Assembly: GCA_028228615.1 (NCBI GenBank)
Contig: JAOJBS010000002.1
Coordinates: 96,588-160,587 of the forward strand
Direction: 5' to 3'
DNA: 64,000 bases
From: UBA4421 sp028228615
GTDB lineage: Bacteria > Pseudomonadota > Gammaproteobacteria > Pseudomonadales > Azotimanducaceae
The notes under the pieces are model-generated. The model was given only the letters and a program-made list of their open reading frames with translations, ran no database searches and had not been told where the DNA came from. Positions 31,427-39,420 of this stretch are shown here, piece by piece (the stretch's first letter is position 1; the number at the start of each line of letters is the position of its first letter). A program made the position numbers and the translations under genes.

Positions 31427-32068
31427 CTATTTGTCCAAGTTTTTAAAAAAGTCGATATCACGTTTTTCACCTTCAGGCACGGCCACCTCAGTGATGCGCT
31501 CGTCTACATCGTCCCACTCCAAGCGCAGTGCCCTAGTCATAGTGGCATGCATTTCATAGGTGCAAACAATATAAGTAAGCTCAATGATCTGCACTTCGTT
31601 GAGGTGGTTTTGCAACACGGCAAAAGTACCATCAGCAACGCGCCCACCCTGAAGTACAAGATCATCAGTATAGGCCAACACTGCACGTTCTATTTCGTCG
31701 AACAAGTCAGTGGACGCCCAATGTGGAATCGCCTGAATTTGTTCCTCAGAAAATCCGGCACCACGCAAAGCTTTGCAATGCTGGGAAAAAACAAACTGAC
31801 TCCCGCGAGCAAAGCCCGCCCTAGCTTGACCCAATTCCCTAAGTTTGGCAGAGATCTTACGGTTACGACCACGATAAAACTCAAAACCACTGACCATGTG
31901 ATGCAAGGCATCAGGCACATGGGCAAACACAGTCCACCAGTTACCCGGCGTACCGGTGGCGGTGCCCGGGTGAGTAGTCGGCTCACGATCCTTGCCGAAC
32001 AAGGCGTCATAATAAGGCAGTACGCTGGCGTCGGCTTCCGTTCTAGGTATTTCTCTTAGTCTTGGCAT
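31427..32068 (-). CDS. Carboxymuconolactone decarboxylase (AhpD-like) family protein
   Basis: A 213-residue helical protein of the CMD/AhpD superfamily. The core helix pair carries A-R-x-x-S-Q-F-V-F-S-Q-H-C-K, with a single cysteine and histidine in place of the CxxC of AhpD, so a peroxidase-reductase role is less likely. A second helical segment has V-L-A-Y-T-D-D-L, and E-L-T-Y-I-V-C-T-Y-E-M. The start at 32068 follows GAGGGGAAAG. A longer frame to 32131 lacks a ribosome binding site. It precedes the ABM gene in a two-gene operon. Confidence 0.8.
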   Translation of the reverse strand: MPRLREIPRTEADASVLPYYDALFGKDREPTTHPGTATGTPGNWWTVFAHVPDALHHMVSGFEFYRGRNRKISAKLRELGQARAGFARGSQFVFSQHCKALRGAGFSEEQIQAIPHWASTDLFDEIERAVLAYTDDLVLQGGRVADGTFAVLQNHLNEVQIIELTYIVCTYEMHATMTRALRLEWDDVDERITEVAVPEGEKRDIDFFKNLDK

Positions 32069-32432
32069 CACTTTCCCCTCATTAGATATCTTTCGAGTAT
32101 CGCGGTTTTTTTGCTTAGTCTCCAGAGACATGGCGTTAAGTTTTACGCGAGCTAATGTTGGTTTATACGCAAGCCCAGTGTCGTTGTGCGTGCCTAAGCC
32201 TTCTATGCGCGTCTTTGGCGTACTCCTCTGAGCGCCGACTCGCAGGCAGGGCGTGACGCTTTGCGTTATAGCCGTTCAGCCTCTGTTTACAGCCTTTGGG
32301 AGTCTAAAACCCCGAGAAGCGTGGCAACTTGGTACTTTGCATTCTGTTTATTTTAATCTTGATTCGGCGACAAATGTTGCAGCAGCAACCACTCATTTGT
32401 AGCAGATCAACAGTGACGGAGAGGATAAATTT
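32069..32432. other. Divergent intergenic region
   Basis: A 364-bp region between the CMD-family gene (minus) and yqaE-like gene (plus). It presumably holds both promoters. No ORF, hairpin with T-run or repeat was recognised. Confidence 0.4.
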
Positions 32433-32624
32433 ATGCGTCTGTTATTAGCTATTTTTCTACCTTGGCTACAGTTTTTCACCATCGGCAGACCCTTCGCCGG
32501 TATTTTTTGTTTAATTTTGCAGCTCACCTTAATCGGTTGGATTCCAGCTTGTATATGGTCGGTGTATGCGCTGGGCCAATACAAAACGGATCAGAAGATC
32601 AAAGATGCCATGGCAGAAAAATGA
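32433..32624 (+). CDS. YqaE/Pmp3-family membrane protein
   Basis: A 63-residue protein with two transmembrane helices separated by a short loop and the family pattern L-L-A-I-F-L-P then G-W-I-P-A-C-I-W-S-V-Y-A-L. YqaE/Pmp3 proteins sit in the inner membrane and are tied to membrane potential and stress. GGAGAGGAT precedes the ATG. The last codons overlap the ATG of the DUF2959 gene (ATGA), so the two are translationally coupled. Confidence 0.85.
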   Translation: MRLLLAIFLPWLQFFTIGRPFAGIFCLILQLTLIGWIPACIWSVYALGQYKTDQKIKDAMAEK

Positions 32625-33337
32625 GTCTGGCCAAAGTAAAGGAAAGGGCTGCAAAGAAAATGCCTTGCGCGCTTAAAGCCCGACCATTGGTTTGCGCACG
32701 TATTTTTCTCCTTGGTTGCCTGCAATTGGCACTACTGGGTTGCTCGTCAACTTATTACGACGCGTTAGAAACCCTTGGCGTGCACAAGCGCGATATCTTT
32801 GTTGACCGCATTGAAGAAAGCTTAGAAGTACAGAAGGAAGGCCAAGCACAGTTCGAGAGCGCACTGGAGCAATTTAAAGCCACCATTGATTTTGATGGTG
32901 GTGGCTTAGAGAAAGCCTACAACCTGTTTAATGATGAATATGAAGACAGCGAAGACGCCGCCAAAGCCATCAGTGCGCACATAGCCTCGGTTGAGAACGT
33001 GGCAGATGCGCTGTTTGAAGAGTGGTCGGATGAACTGGATTTATATACCAGTGCGTCGTTGCGCCGCGCCAGTGAGCGGCAATATATGGCTACGCAGAAA
33101 AAGTATCAGCGCTTGTTGGCTTCAATGCAGCGAGTGGAAGACAGTATGCAACCGGTGCTAGCGACCATGCGCGACAACGTACTGTTCTTAAAACATAACC
33201 TTAACGCACGGGCAATAGATGCGCTTAAAGGTGAGTTGGGCAACATCAATCGAGATGTATCTACCTTAGTGAAGAATATGCAGCGCTCTATTCAAGAGTC
33301 AGAGGCGTTTATTACCACGCTGAAAGCGGAACGTTAG
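32621..33337 (+). CDS. DUF2959 family lipoprotein
   Basis: A 238-residue protein with a lipoprotein signal (L-A-L-L-G-C-S-S) and a mostly helical mature part. The mature part shows Y-Y-x-A-L-E-x-x-G-x-H-K-R-D-I, then alternating charged coiled-coil segments and a late D-V-S-T-L-V-K-N-M-Q-R-S-I. This matches DUF2959, an uncharacterised family of marine gammaproteobacteria. Coiled-coil content suggests a structural envelope role. The start at 32621 overlaps the stop of the YqaE gene. An internal ATG at 32660 is a weaker choice. Confidence 0.8.
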   Translation: MSLAKVKERAAKKMPCALKARPLVCARIFLLGCLQLALLGCSSTYYDALETLGVHKRDIFVDRIEESLEVQKEGQAQFESALEQFKATIDFDGGGLEKAYNLFNDEYEDSEDAAKAISAHIASVENVADALFEEWSDELDLYTSASLRRASERQYMATQKKYQRLLASMQRVEDSMQPVLATMRDNVLFLKHNLNARAIDALKGELGNINRDVSTLVKNMQRSIQESEAFITTLKAER

Positions 33338-33542
33338 ATATATTGGGTGGTGGCGCTCGCTCGTTATAGAGCGCCACCGAGTGCCACAGTGCGCCAAAGT
33401 CGTCGTGCTAAATCCAGTGGGCGGCTAAAGTTGCAAAGTTATTTGGACACGGCTTAGACCTCGTCTCGTTGCTCTAGCAAGATCAATTTATCTATTTTTG
33501 TCTACTAGAATCTGCGTTGGAAAGGGTTGTAGTATCGGCTCC

Positions 33543-34811
33543 ATGAATTATGTCCAACTCGCAATTCCGTACTTTCTTCTCGCCATTGTCCTTGAGTCGA
33601 TTTACGGCTACCTACGCAAAAATCAAACCTACCGTCTAAACGACACCGTTAATAGCCTGCAAATGGGCATGCTCAGTGGCCTTGTCGGTGTGCTGCGCTT
33701 GGGCTTCTCAGCGGTTGTGTTTACTCAACTTGTTGCTCTGTTTGGTGTTCAGCAGTGGTCTGCGGATACCTGGGTGCATTGGGTGCTCGCTTTCGTCGCC
33801 TACGATTGCTGCTATTACTGGAAGCATCGCTTTGGTCATCAGTGGCGCATCATGTGGGCCTCTCACTCGGCGCATCATCAAAGCGAAGAGTACAACTTGA
33901 GCACCGCTCTCCGCCAAACGGGTACCGACTATATTGGCTTTGTCTTTTACATCCCCATGTATTTAGCAGGTACGCCGGTTGAGGTTATGGTCACGGTAGG
34001 CAGTCTGAATTTGGTTTATCAATTTTGGGTGCACACAGAACATGTGCGCTTCCTTGGGGTGCTTGATTATATTTTGGTGACACCGTCTAACCACCGGGTG
34101 CATCACGCCAAAAATCCGGGGTATATCGACAAAAATTATGGCGGTGTTTTTGTGATCTGGGACCGATTGTTTGGCACCTTTGCCGTTGAAAGAGTAGAGG
34201 AACCTTGTCGTTTTGGTATTACCCACGGACTTAAGAGTTGGAATCCCGTTTGGGCCAATGCCATTGTTTGGTGGGATACGTTAAAGCTGTCGCTGCAAAC
34301 ACGCCGTTGGCAGGACAAATTGTTGGTTTGGTTTAAAGGCCCAGCGTGGCTGCCAGCGGATATTAACCCAACCTATGAGGGTAGTTGGCAGGACGAAAAG
34401 TTCGACCCCATCGCATCTGCCTATTGCAAACTTTATGTGTTTGCTCAGTTCGTGATGGTCACTATTGCAGCTATGGCGCTGCAAGAGTTGCAGAACGATT
34501 TGCCCACCAGTTTTGTCTTGGTCGCGTTTTTCCTTTTGGTGCTTTCAGTTTGTGTCCAAGGTGTTTGGCTGGAAGCCCGAGGGTCTTTCCGAGTTATGGA
34601 AGCGGCGCGTTTGACGGCGGTTGGTGGCCTTTCCTTAATTCTACCTACTGCTTGGCCTGCGGTTGAATGGACCGTTCAGTCATACGAATTATCGCTATTG
34701 TTGCAGAGTTATATTGCTGTGAGTGGGGTGCTTTTGCTGGGTAGTTTCGGTGGAATTGCCCAGGTGTCGGAACCGGCGGCAGAGCAAGCGGGCGATAACG
34801 CCTCTGCTTAG
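33543..34811 (+). CDS. Sterol desaturase/fatty acid hydroxylase family membrane enzyme
   Basis: A 422-residue integral membrane di-iron oxygenase. The eight-histidine clusters are visible as K-H-R-F-G-H, H-S-A-H-H, and N-H-R-V-H-H, with extra histidines in H-T-E-H. The distribution resembles alkylglycerol monooxygenase (TMEM195-like) proteins as well as C5 sterol desaturases. Hydrophobic helices precede and follow the histidine core, and the C-terminal third is an extra transmembrane region. It is likely to hydroxylate a lipid in the inner membrane. The ATG at 33543 is used, but a clear ribosome binding site is lacking. Confidence 0.85.
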   Translation: MNYVQLAIPYFLLAIVLESIYGYLRKNQTYRLNDTVNSLQMGMLSGLVGVLRLGFSAVVFTQLVALFGVQQWSADTWVHWVLAFVAYDCCYYWKHRFGHQWRIMWASHSAHHQSEEYNLSTALRQTGTDYIGFVFYIPMYLAGTPVEVMVTVGSLNLVYQFWVHTEHVRFLGVLDYILVTPSNHRVHHAKNPGYIDKNYGGVFVIWDRLFGTFAVERVEEPCRFGITHGLKSWNPVWANAIVWWDTLKLSLQTRRWQDKLLVWFKGPAWLPADINPTYEGSWQDEKFDPIASAYCKLYVFAQFVMVTIAAMALQELQNDLPTSFVLVAFFLLVLSVCVQGVWLEARGSFRVMEAARLTAVGGLSLILPTAWPAVEWTVQSYELSLLLQSYIAVSGVLLLGSFGGIAQVSEPAAEQAGDNASA

Positions 34812-34905
34812 ATGTAGATCTTCAGCTCGGCGCTAGCGCCAGAGGGAAGGTTTCGGGTTGTGTAACTAAACTGCTTTAATCACATCACCTAACGGAATAG
34901 TGCCC

Positions 34906-35682
34906 CTAAAGACTTTCAATGTAGGCTTCAATTTGTCTGCATTTTTCCAGCCCACCAAAATACTCAATTTCATCTTCGTCGAAGCTTGCTATGGTCGTTA
35001 GCAGGTCTTGTTGCGCTTGAGGGTGGCCGGCAATATCTGCCAGAGGCTGAAACCGTGGGTTGATGGTAAACAGCAAGTAATCCTCATGAACCCGGCACAA
35101 GGTTTCTCGCTCAGAGCGGACAAACCACTGCTCTGGGCCGTTTTTCATGGTTTCATCTGGTTCATTGTGAAAGCGCTGAGTGTCATCGTGGATAAACCAG
35201 TTCGTCCGTTCGAAAGGTTTCATTAACGGCGCATTTTGGATAAACCGTTCAATGGGGTCGCCAATTTTTGCATCCATGCTGTGCACCGGCTGGTGAATCT
35301 CCCGCAGCGGCCTGCCTATTTTACTGCGCACATCCCAATAGCTGGGTGAACACACGCAGGCGGCAACCAGGCGTTGGGGTAAAGCGGTTTGCATAAGACA
35401 TAAATCGTCAGGCACTTGCATGGCAAGGTTGGCAACAAGGTCTGGGTATGTGTCTGCTACATCAGGGCGTTGGGCGGCCAGCGCCTGTTGTGCGGTCATA
35501 GCCACTTCAACATCATCCGCCACGGCAGTTACTTCGTTATAACAGGTCGCTAGTAGATGGCTTTTGTGCGCCGCAATATCCTCGGTCATGGGCACAGGAA
35601 ACCAGTTCTGCAAGTCGATAGGGGCTAGGCCCAAACGGTACTTTGGTTTACCCCCTTGCCAAGGCGGGTTTTGCCAAAACAC
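34906..35682 (-). CDS. DUF3445 (heme-dependent oxidative N-demethylase-like) protein
   Basis: A 258-residue protein of DUF3445, the family of the heme-binding alpha subunit of dimethylamine oxidative demethylase. The sequence shows L-G-L-A-P-I-D, N-W-F-x-x-x-E near the middle, E-R-E-T-L-C-R-V, and a late F-x-x-L-x-x-C-R. The start is a GTG at 35682 because a TAG stop lies upstream without another start codon. The partner subunits of the demethylase complex are not next to it, so this copy may have another role. Confidence 0.7.
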   Translation of the reverse strand: MFWQNPPWQGGKPKYRLGLAPIDLQNWFPVPMTEDIAAHKSHLLATCYNEVTAVADDVEVAMTAQQALAAQRPDVADTYPDLVANLAMQVPDDLCLMQTALPQRLVAACVCSPSYWDVRSKIGRPLREIHQPVHSMDAKIGDPIERFIQNAPLMKPFERTNWFIHDDTQRFHNEPDETMKNGPEQWFVRSERETLCRVHEDYLLFTINPRFQPLADIAGHPQAQQDLLTTIASFDEDEIEYFGGLEKCRQIEAYIESL

Positions 35683-35751
35683 ACTGGCAGCACTTGGGTT
35701 TTCGGCGTTCCCTGTATTTATTGATTCTTTGCTAATAGCCGCTGCCCGTTT

Positions 35752-35790
35752 GTTTACTATTTTTGTTTACTATTTTTGTTTGCTACTTTG
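35752..35790. repeat. 13-bp tandem repeat (x3)
   Basis: GTTTACTATTTTT is repeated exactly at 35752-35764 and 35765-35777, with a divergent third unit 35778-35790. The third unit covers the stop codon of the DUF547 gene. Confidence 0.85.
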
Positions 35791-36628
35791 ATTTTTGTTC
35801 GTTCAAATCCCAGTCGTAATCGTAATCTATCGCGTTTTTAGATGCCAAAATGCTTTGTGCTTGTTGGGGCAATTGAGCGGCAAGGTAGGCCTTAAGGCCT
35901 TGTTCATCCTCGCTAAAGTCCTCTAAGTACCAATCAAAAATACTCGACAGCACGAGTTTATTTTTTCTTAGCGACACGCCTCTCGGGTGGCTGAGGTAGC
36001 GCTTTTGCGCGCGCTGTAACTGCGCTTGGACATTGCTAGAGGAATAGGCTGTTTTGCTGAGGTTAGGGCAACCTATACTGGCGCAGTTAAGTGCAAAGTG
36101 CAGCCTGTGATCTTGCCAAATGGGGCGCAATATTCGGTGCTCAATGTCATTTAAGGTAACAGCCTTACCCTCAATTGTGAGCAGTTCATCATCCCAGGGC
36201 CCAATGCTAAAGAAGCTGTTTTTCATCTTCAGAATGCTTTTAGCCTTGGGGTATTGCAGCACCACTTGTACGGTTAAAGCGTTGTATAGATTAATCCAAT
36301 AGGCCAGTTGTTCATCGCGATTCAATTGGGTTGGCTTTAGCCCAGCCAGCTTTTGGACATAGCTGGCGAGCTGGTTTTTCTCAACCGCTGAAAACTGTTT
36401 ATAGCTGACACGGTTAATGTCATCAGCGTTTTCGTGTACGCGTAGATCTAGTATCTGCTGCCATTGGCTGTGATCAATGACCTTACTGGATTGAGCGTTG
36501 TGAGCACTCCAGTAAGGCCAAGGGTCTGACTTTGGCGCTGCCTGCACACTTGTGACGAGGGTCGCCGCAAGTATCAGTACAGCTGCAACCCAGAATGAGT
36601 AGCTGGGCACATATTGATTTCTACGCAT
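35783..36628 (-). CDS. DUF547 family exported protein
   Basis: A 281-residue protein. A signal peptide ends near residue 31 (V-Q-A-A-P). The DUF547 core carries Q-L-A-Y-W-I-N-L-Y-N-A-L-T-V near the middle and H-F-A-L-N-C-A-S-I-G-C-P-N-L further on. The asparagine/tyrosine and H-x-x-x-N-C-x-S-x-x-C motifs are characteristic of the family. The fold resembles papain-like or transglutaminase enzymes, but no substrate is known. It starts 23 bp after the TonB receptor-like gene ends. Its stop codon lies in the 13-bp repeat patch. Confidence 0.85.
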   Translation of the reverse strand: MRRNQYVPSYSFWVAAVLILAATLVTSVQAAPKSDPWPYWSAHNAQSSKVIDHSQWQQILDLRVHENADDINRVSYKQFSAVEKNQLASYVQKLAGLKPTQLNRDEQLAYWINLYNALTVQVVLQYPKAKSILKMKNSFFSIGPWDDELLTIEGKAVTLNDIEHRILRPIWQDHRLHFALNCASIGCPNLSKTAYSSSNVQAQLQRAQKRYLSHPRGVSLRKNKLVLSSIFDWYLEDFSEDEQGLKAYLAAQLPQQAQSILASKNAIDYDYDWDLNEQKSK

Positions 36629-36650
36629 ACTGTTAACACCGTTTTAGGGG

Positions 36651-38762
36651 TTAAAAAGTATAACGCAGACCTAGGGCAACTCGTCGTCCCGGTTGCGGCG
36701 CACTGTCCTTAATAAACGACGTATGGTGCCTTTGCTCAGAATCAGTGAGGTTATCGCCGCGTAGGAATAGCTCCAAATCCGCATCTCGGCTAGTGGGTAT
36801 TTGCCAACCTAAGTATAGGGACAGGTCATTGTAGGAGTCCGTGGGCAACTCAAAGCTAGCAACGTCGTCTTGCTTGAAGGCATGCACATAATCAAGGCTG
36901 AGCGCAAAGTTTTGCCAGTCTAGGTCTGAACTTAAACCAACTCTGCTGGGCGGAATCAGGGGCAGATTAGACTCGGAGGTTGAGTCAATGTCAGTACTGA
37001 CCATGTCAAAAAAACCCCTAAAACTTAGGTCGCGTTCGCCAAACAAATTGGTGGTGTAAATGATTTCGCCATCAATACCCGTAAAGGTGGCATCGTCTTG
37101 GTCCCACAGAAATACCGGTAGCTCATCTAATTCGCGGTTGTCGCTGCTTTGATAGACAAAGTCGTTGAAGTCTGAGTGGTAGACGCTCAGGGTCACATCC
37201 CAAGCAGCGTTAGAGTAGGACAACCCTACAGTAGCGCTCAAAACTTTTTCCTCATCAAGCTCTGCATCGCCAATTTCAAAACGGTTGGTGGCAAGGTGTG
37301 GGCCAAAGCTGTAGAGCTCTTCGCCAACGGGCGCTCTCTCAGCGTAGTCCACTGCCAGCTTCCACGTTAGTTGTTCACCTAACGGTATAACCAGTCCGCC
37401 AGAGGCGGCCAAGGTAGTGAAAGAGCGCGATGAACCGGTTACTGGTTTATGTGAAACCCGCTCCACGCGTACGCCTGTTTCAAGATCAAAGCGCTCAAAG
37501 CCGGTTTCATTCAGCCAAAATGCGCCTAATGATCGGCTGTCTACGCCGGGTACAAACGCTTCCTCGCCTTCAACGCTGAAATCGCGTTGATCAAATTGAA
37601 AACCATAAACACTGCGGCCTCGACCTGTTTCTTGTGTCAATTCTATGCGGCTTTCAAACGCGTCATTTTGAAAAAGCGTTGCCACCTCGCCATCAGGTTC
37701 TATTTCGGAGTGCTCATAGTCGTTATGACCTAAACGAAGGTTGAGGCTGCTGAAAGAACCAAACGGGTTTTTGATACCCGCTTCGACGTCTATCCGAGTT
37801 TGCTTCATATTCAGAATTGGCGTTAAGCCAGCAAATTCGCCTTCATGCTCTTCTTCCTCGTCCTCCTCATCATCATGGGCCTCTTCTTCATGGCCATGCC
37901 CTCCAGGCAAGCCATATTGCGCTTCGGTGCGGCTAATCGCTGCACCCCCAAAGCCTTTTTTGTTGGCATAGCTGAGCCCCAATGCGCCGCCGTCAGTTTG
38001 ATAGTGACTGCCGGGCAATGTGTCGCCAACTTCCTCTTCTTCTTCGTGTTCCTCTTCCTCAGATGCACGCAGCGCAGCGGATTCTACAAAGCCATTAATT
38101 TTATAGTTGTCAGCTTGGCGGTCAAAAGCGTCAACATGCCACAGCCAATTGTTGAAGCTGCCATCTACTCTACCGGCGAAATTTTCTTGGTCGCCATTGT
38201 TTGCCAAACTGGCTTCGAAGCGTCCGGTTGTGTCGTTTGCAGCTCGTGGGTGCGGTACTCGGCCTGTATGTACGTCAACGACGCCACCAATGGCACCGTT
38301 GCCGTAAAGTAATGTAGATGCGCCTTTAATCACCTCTATTTTGTCAGCAATAAATGGCTCAACGGTGGTGGCGTGGTCGCCGCTGGTGACAGACACATCC
38401 ATGGTGCTCAGGCGGTCTTCCATAACCCGCACTCGAGCCCCACCTAAGCCATGAATAATAGGTCGTCCCACCGCTTGGCCAAAACTCGCTGAATGAATAC
38501 CCGGTTGGGCGGCCAATGTTTCGCCAAGGCTGGGTGCTAGGTTGCGCTGTAGCTGCTTATCGCTTAGCGATTGTATTGCTTGGGCTAAGCCTTCGCCGGA
38601 CAGAGGGTGGGCGCTAACGATCACTTCCTCAATAGTATCGCTGTTCTGTGTTTTTTCGTTGCCGGTGCGCTCTTGCTCAAGGATGTCTGCAAAGGCTGTA
38701 GGCATGCTTAAAGCGAAAGCGGTAGCGCCTAAGATGGCGCTTAAAGTTGGTATATTTTTCAT
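36651..38762 (-). CDS. TonB-dependent receptor, ZnuD-like
   Basis: A 703-residue outer-membrane receptor with a signal peptide, a plug domain (V-I-H-G-L-G-G-A-R-V-R-V, and L-L-Y-G-N-G-A-I-G-G-V-V) and a barrel. Two long inserts rich in Glu and His, around residues 234-245 (E-E-E-H-E-E-E-E-E) and 285-310 (G-H-G-H-E-E-E-A-H-D-D-E), project from the barrel. Such His/acidic loops are characteristic of zinc receptors of the ZnuD type. Manganese, nickel or copper cannot be excluded. The ATG at 38762 is chosen, with GTG at 38771 as an alternative. It lies 200 bp downstream of a small CxxC membrane protein gene. Confidence 0.85.
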   Translation of the reverse strand: MKNIPTLSAILGATAFALSMPTAFADILEQERTGNEKTQNSDTIEEVIVSAHPLSGEGLAQAIQSLSDKQLQRNLAPSLGETLAAQPGIHSASFGQAVGRPIIHGLGGARVRVMEDRLSTMDVSVTSGDHATTVEPFIADKIEVIKGASTLLYGNGAIGGVVDVHTGRVPHPRAANDTTGRFEASLANNGDQENFAGRVDGSFNNWLWHVDAFDRQADNYKINGFVESAALRASEEEEHEEEEEVGDTLPGSHYQTDGGALGLSYANKKGFGGAAISRTEAQYGLPGGHGHEEEAHDDEEDEEEEHEGEFAGLTPILNMKQTRIDVEAGIKNPFGSFSSLNLRLGHNDYEHSEIEPDGEVATLFQNDAFESRIELTQETGRGRSVYGFQFDQRDFSVEGEEAFVPGVDSRSLGAFWLNETGFERFDLETGVRVERVSHKPVTGSSRSFTTLAASGGLVIPLGEQLTWKLAVDYAERAPVGEELYSFGPHLATNRFEIGDAELDEEKVLSATVGLSYSNAAWDVTLSVYHSDFNDFVYQSSDNRELDELPVFLWDQDDATFTGIDGEIIYTTNLFGERDLSFRGFFDMVSTDIDSTSESNLPLIPPSRVGLSSDLDWQNFALSLDYVHAFKQDDVASFELPTDSYNDLSLYLGWQIPTSRDADLELFLRGDNLTDSEQRHHTSFIKDSAPQPGRRVALGLRYTF

Positions 38763-38973
38763 AATTTCCACTAATTATTTCCAAAGATAGATATAGTTAG
38801 ATAGCTATCGTTGAGAAATTAAAGATTTACAGTGCTGCCATGCGTTCCGTTAAAACGCAGCTTGATCTGCCTAGACATGTAAGCCACAGGCAAGCACTGG
38901 ATTTAAAACTCTTAGCAAAAAATAGGTCTAAAACTAGAGCTATTTTTAGGTTTTTTCTGGAGCCTTTTCAGGG

Positions 38974-39288
38974 CTATGAAAAATTAGCGGGGGGCGCTCG
39001 TTGGCGGTGTTGTTTGGGGGCGGTGGTAGGTAGGTCTGCCAAAGGCCTTGCTTGCGCACCTATGGCCGTTAATGCAGTTTGTCCTGACAGGGCGATTGGC
39101 CCCGCGTCAGAACTAGGGCTTTGCTCTATTTGGCAATAAAGACAATCGGTTTCTTGTTCAACGCTTGAGTGAAGGTGGCTTAGGTCGTAGGGCAGCACCA
39201 GGCCGGCCAGTAATAGCAGGCTCGCAAAGACCTTGGTTACGGTCCCAATGACTTTCAAACTTTTAAATTTGCTTGTCAGGTATGCCAT
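38974..39288 (-). CDS. Small membrane protein with CxxC motif, unknown
   Basis: A 104-residue protein. One hydrophobic helix (about 13-32) is followed by D-L-S-H-L-H and D-C-L-Y-C-Q, then a Pro/Ala-rich tail. The H-x-H and CxxC together form a possible metal-binding site. AGGAAATTTGAA before the ATG supports expression. The gene lies upstream of the ZnuD-like receptor on the same strand, which suggests a metal-related role. No family name was recognised. Confidence 0.6.
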   Translation of the reverse strand: MAYLTSKFKSLKVIGTVTKVFASLLLLAGLVLPYDLSHLHSSVEQETDCLYCQIEQSPSSDAGPIALSGQTALTAIGAQARPLADLPTTAPKQHRQRAPPANFS

Positions 39289-39420
39289 TTCAAATTTCCT
39301 GCCGGAGCAGTCGCTTTACGTTTCGCCTTTCTTGTCAAGGGCAGAGAATTCATCATTTTTGCCGTTATGTAAAGTGGTTAGACCTACATTGGTCCTAACG
39401 CGCCCTTAATTTTCTCTCTG

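Noticed and set aside
31547..32059. 170-codon plus-strand ORF opposite the CMD-family gene
   Set aside because: It mirrors the conserved CMD gene and shows no domain of its own.
37845..38312. 155-codon ORF antisense to the ZnuD-like receptor
   Set aside because: The serine/phenylalanine-rich sequence arises from the complement of the acidic inserts of the receptor.
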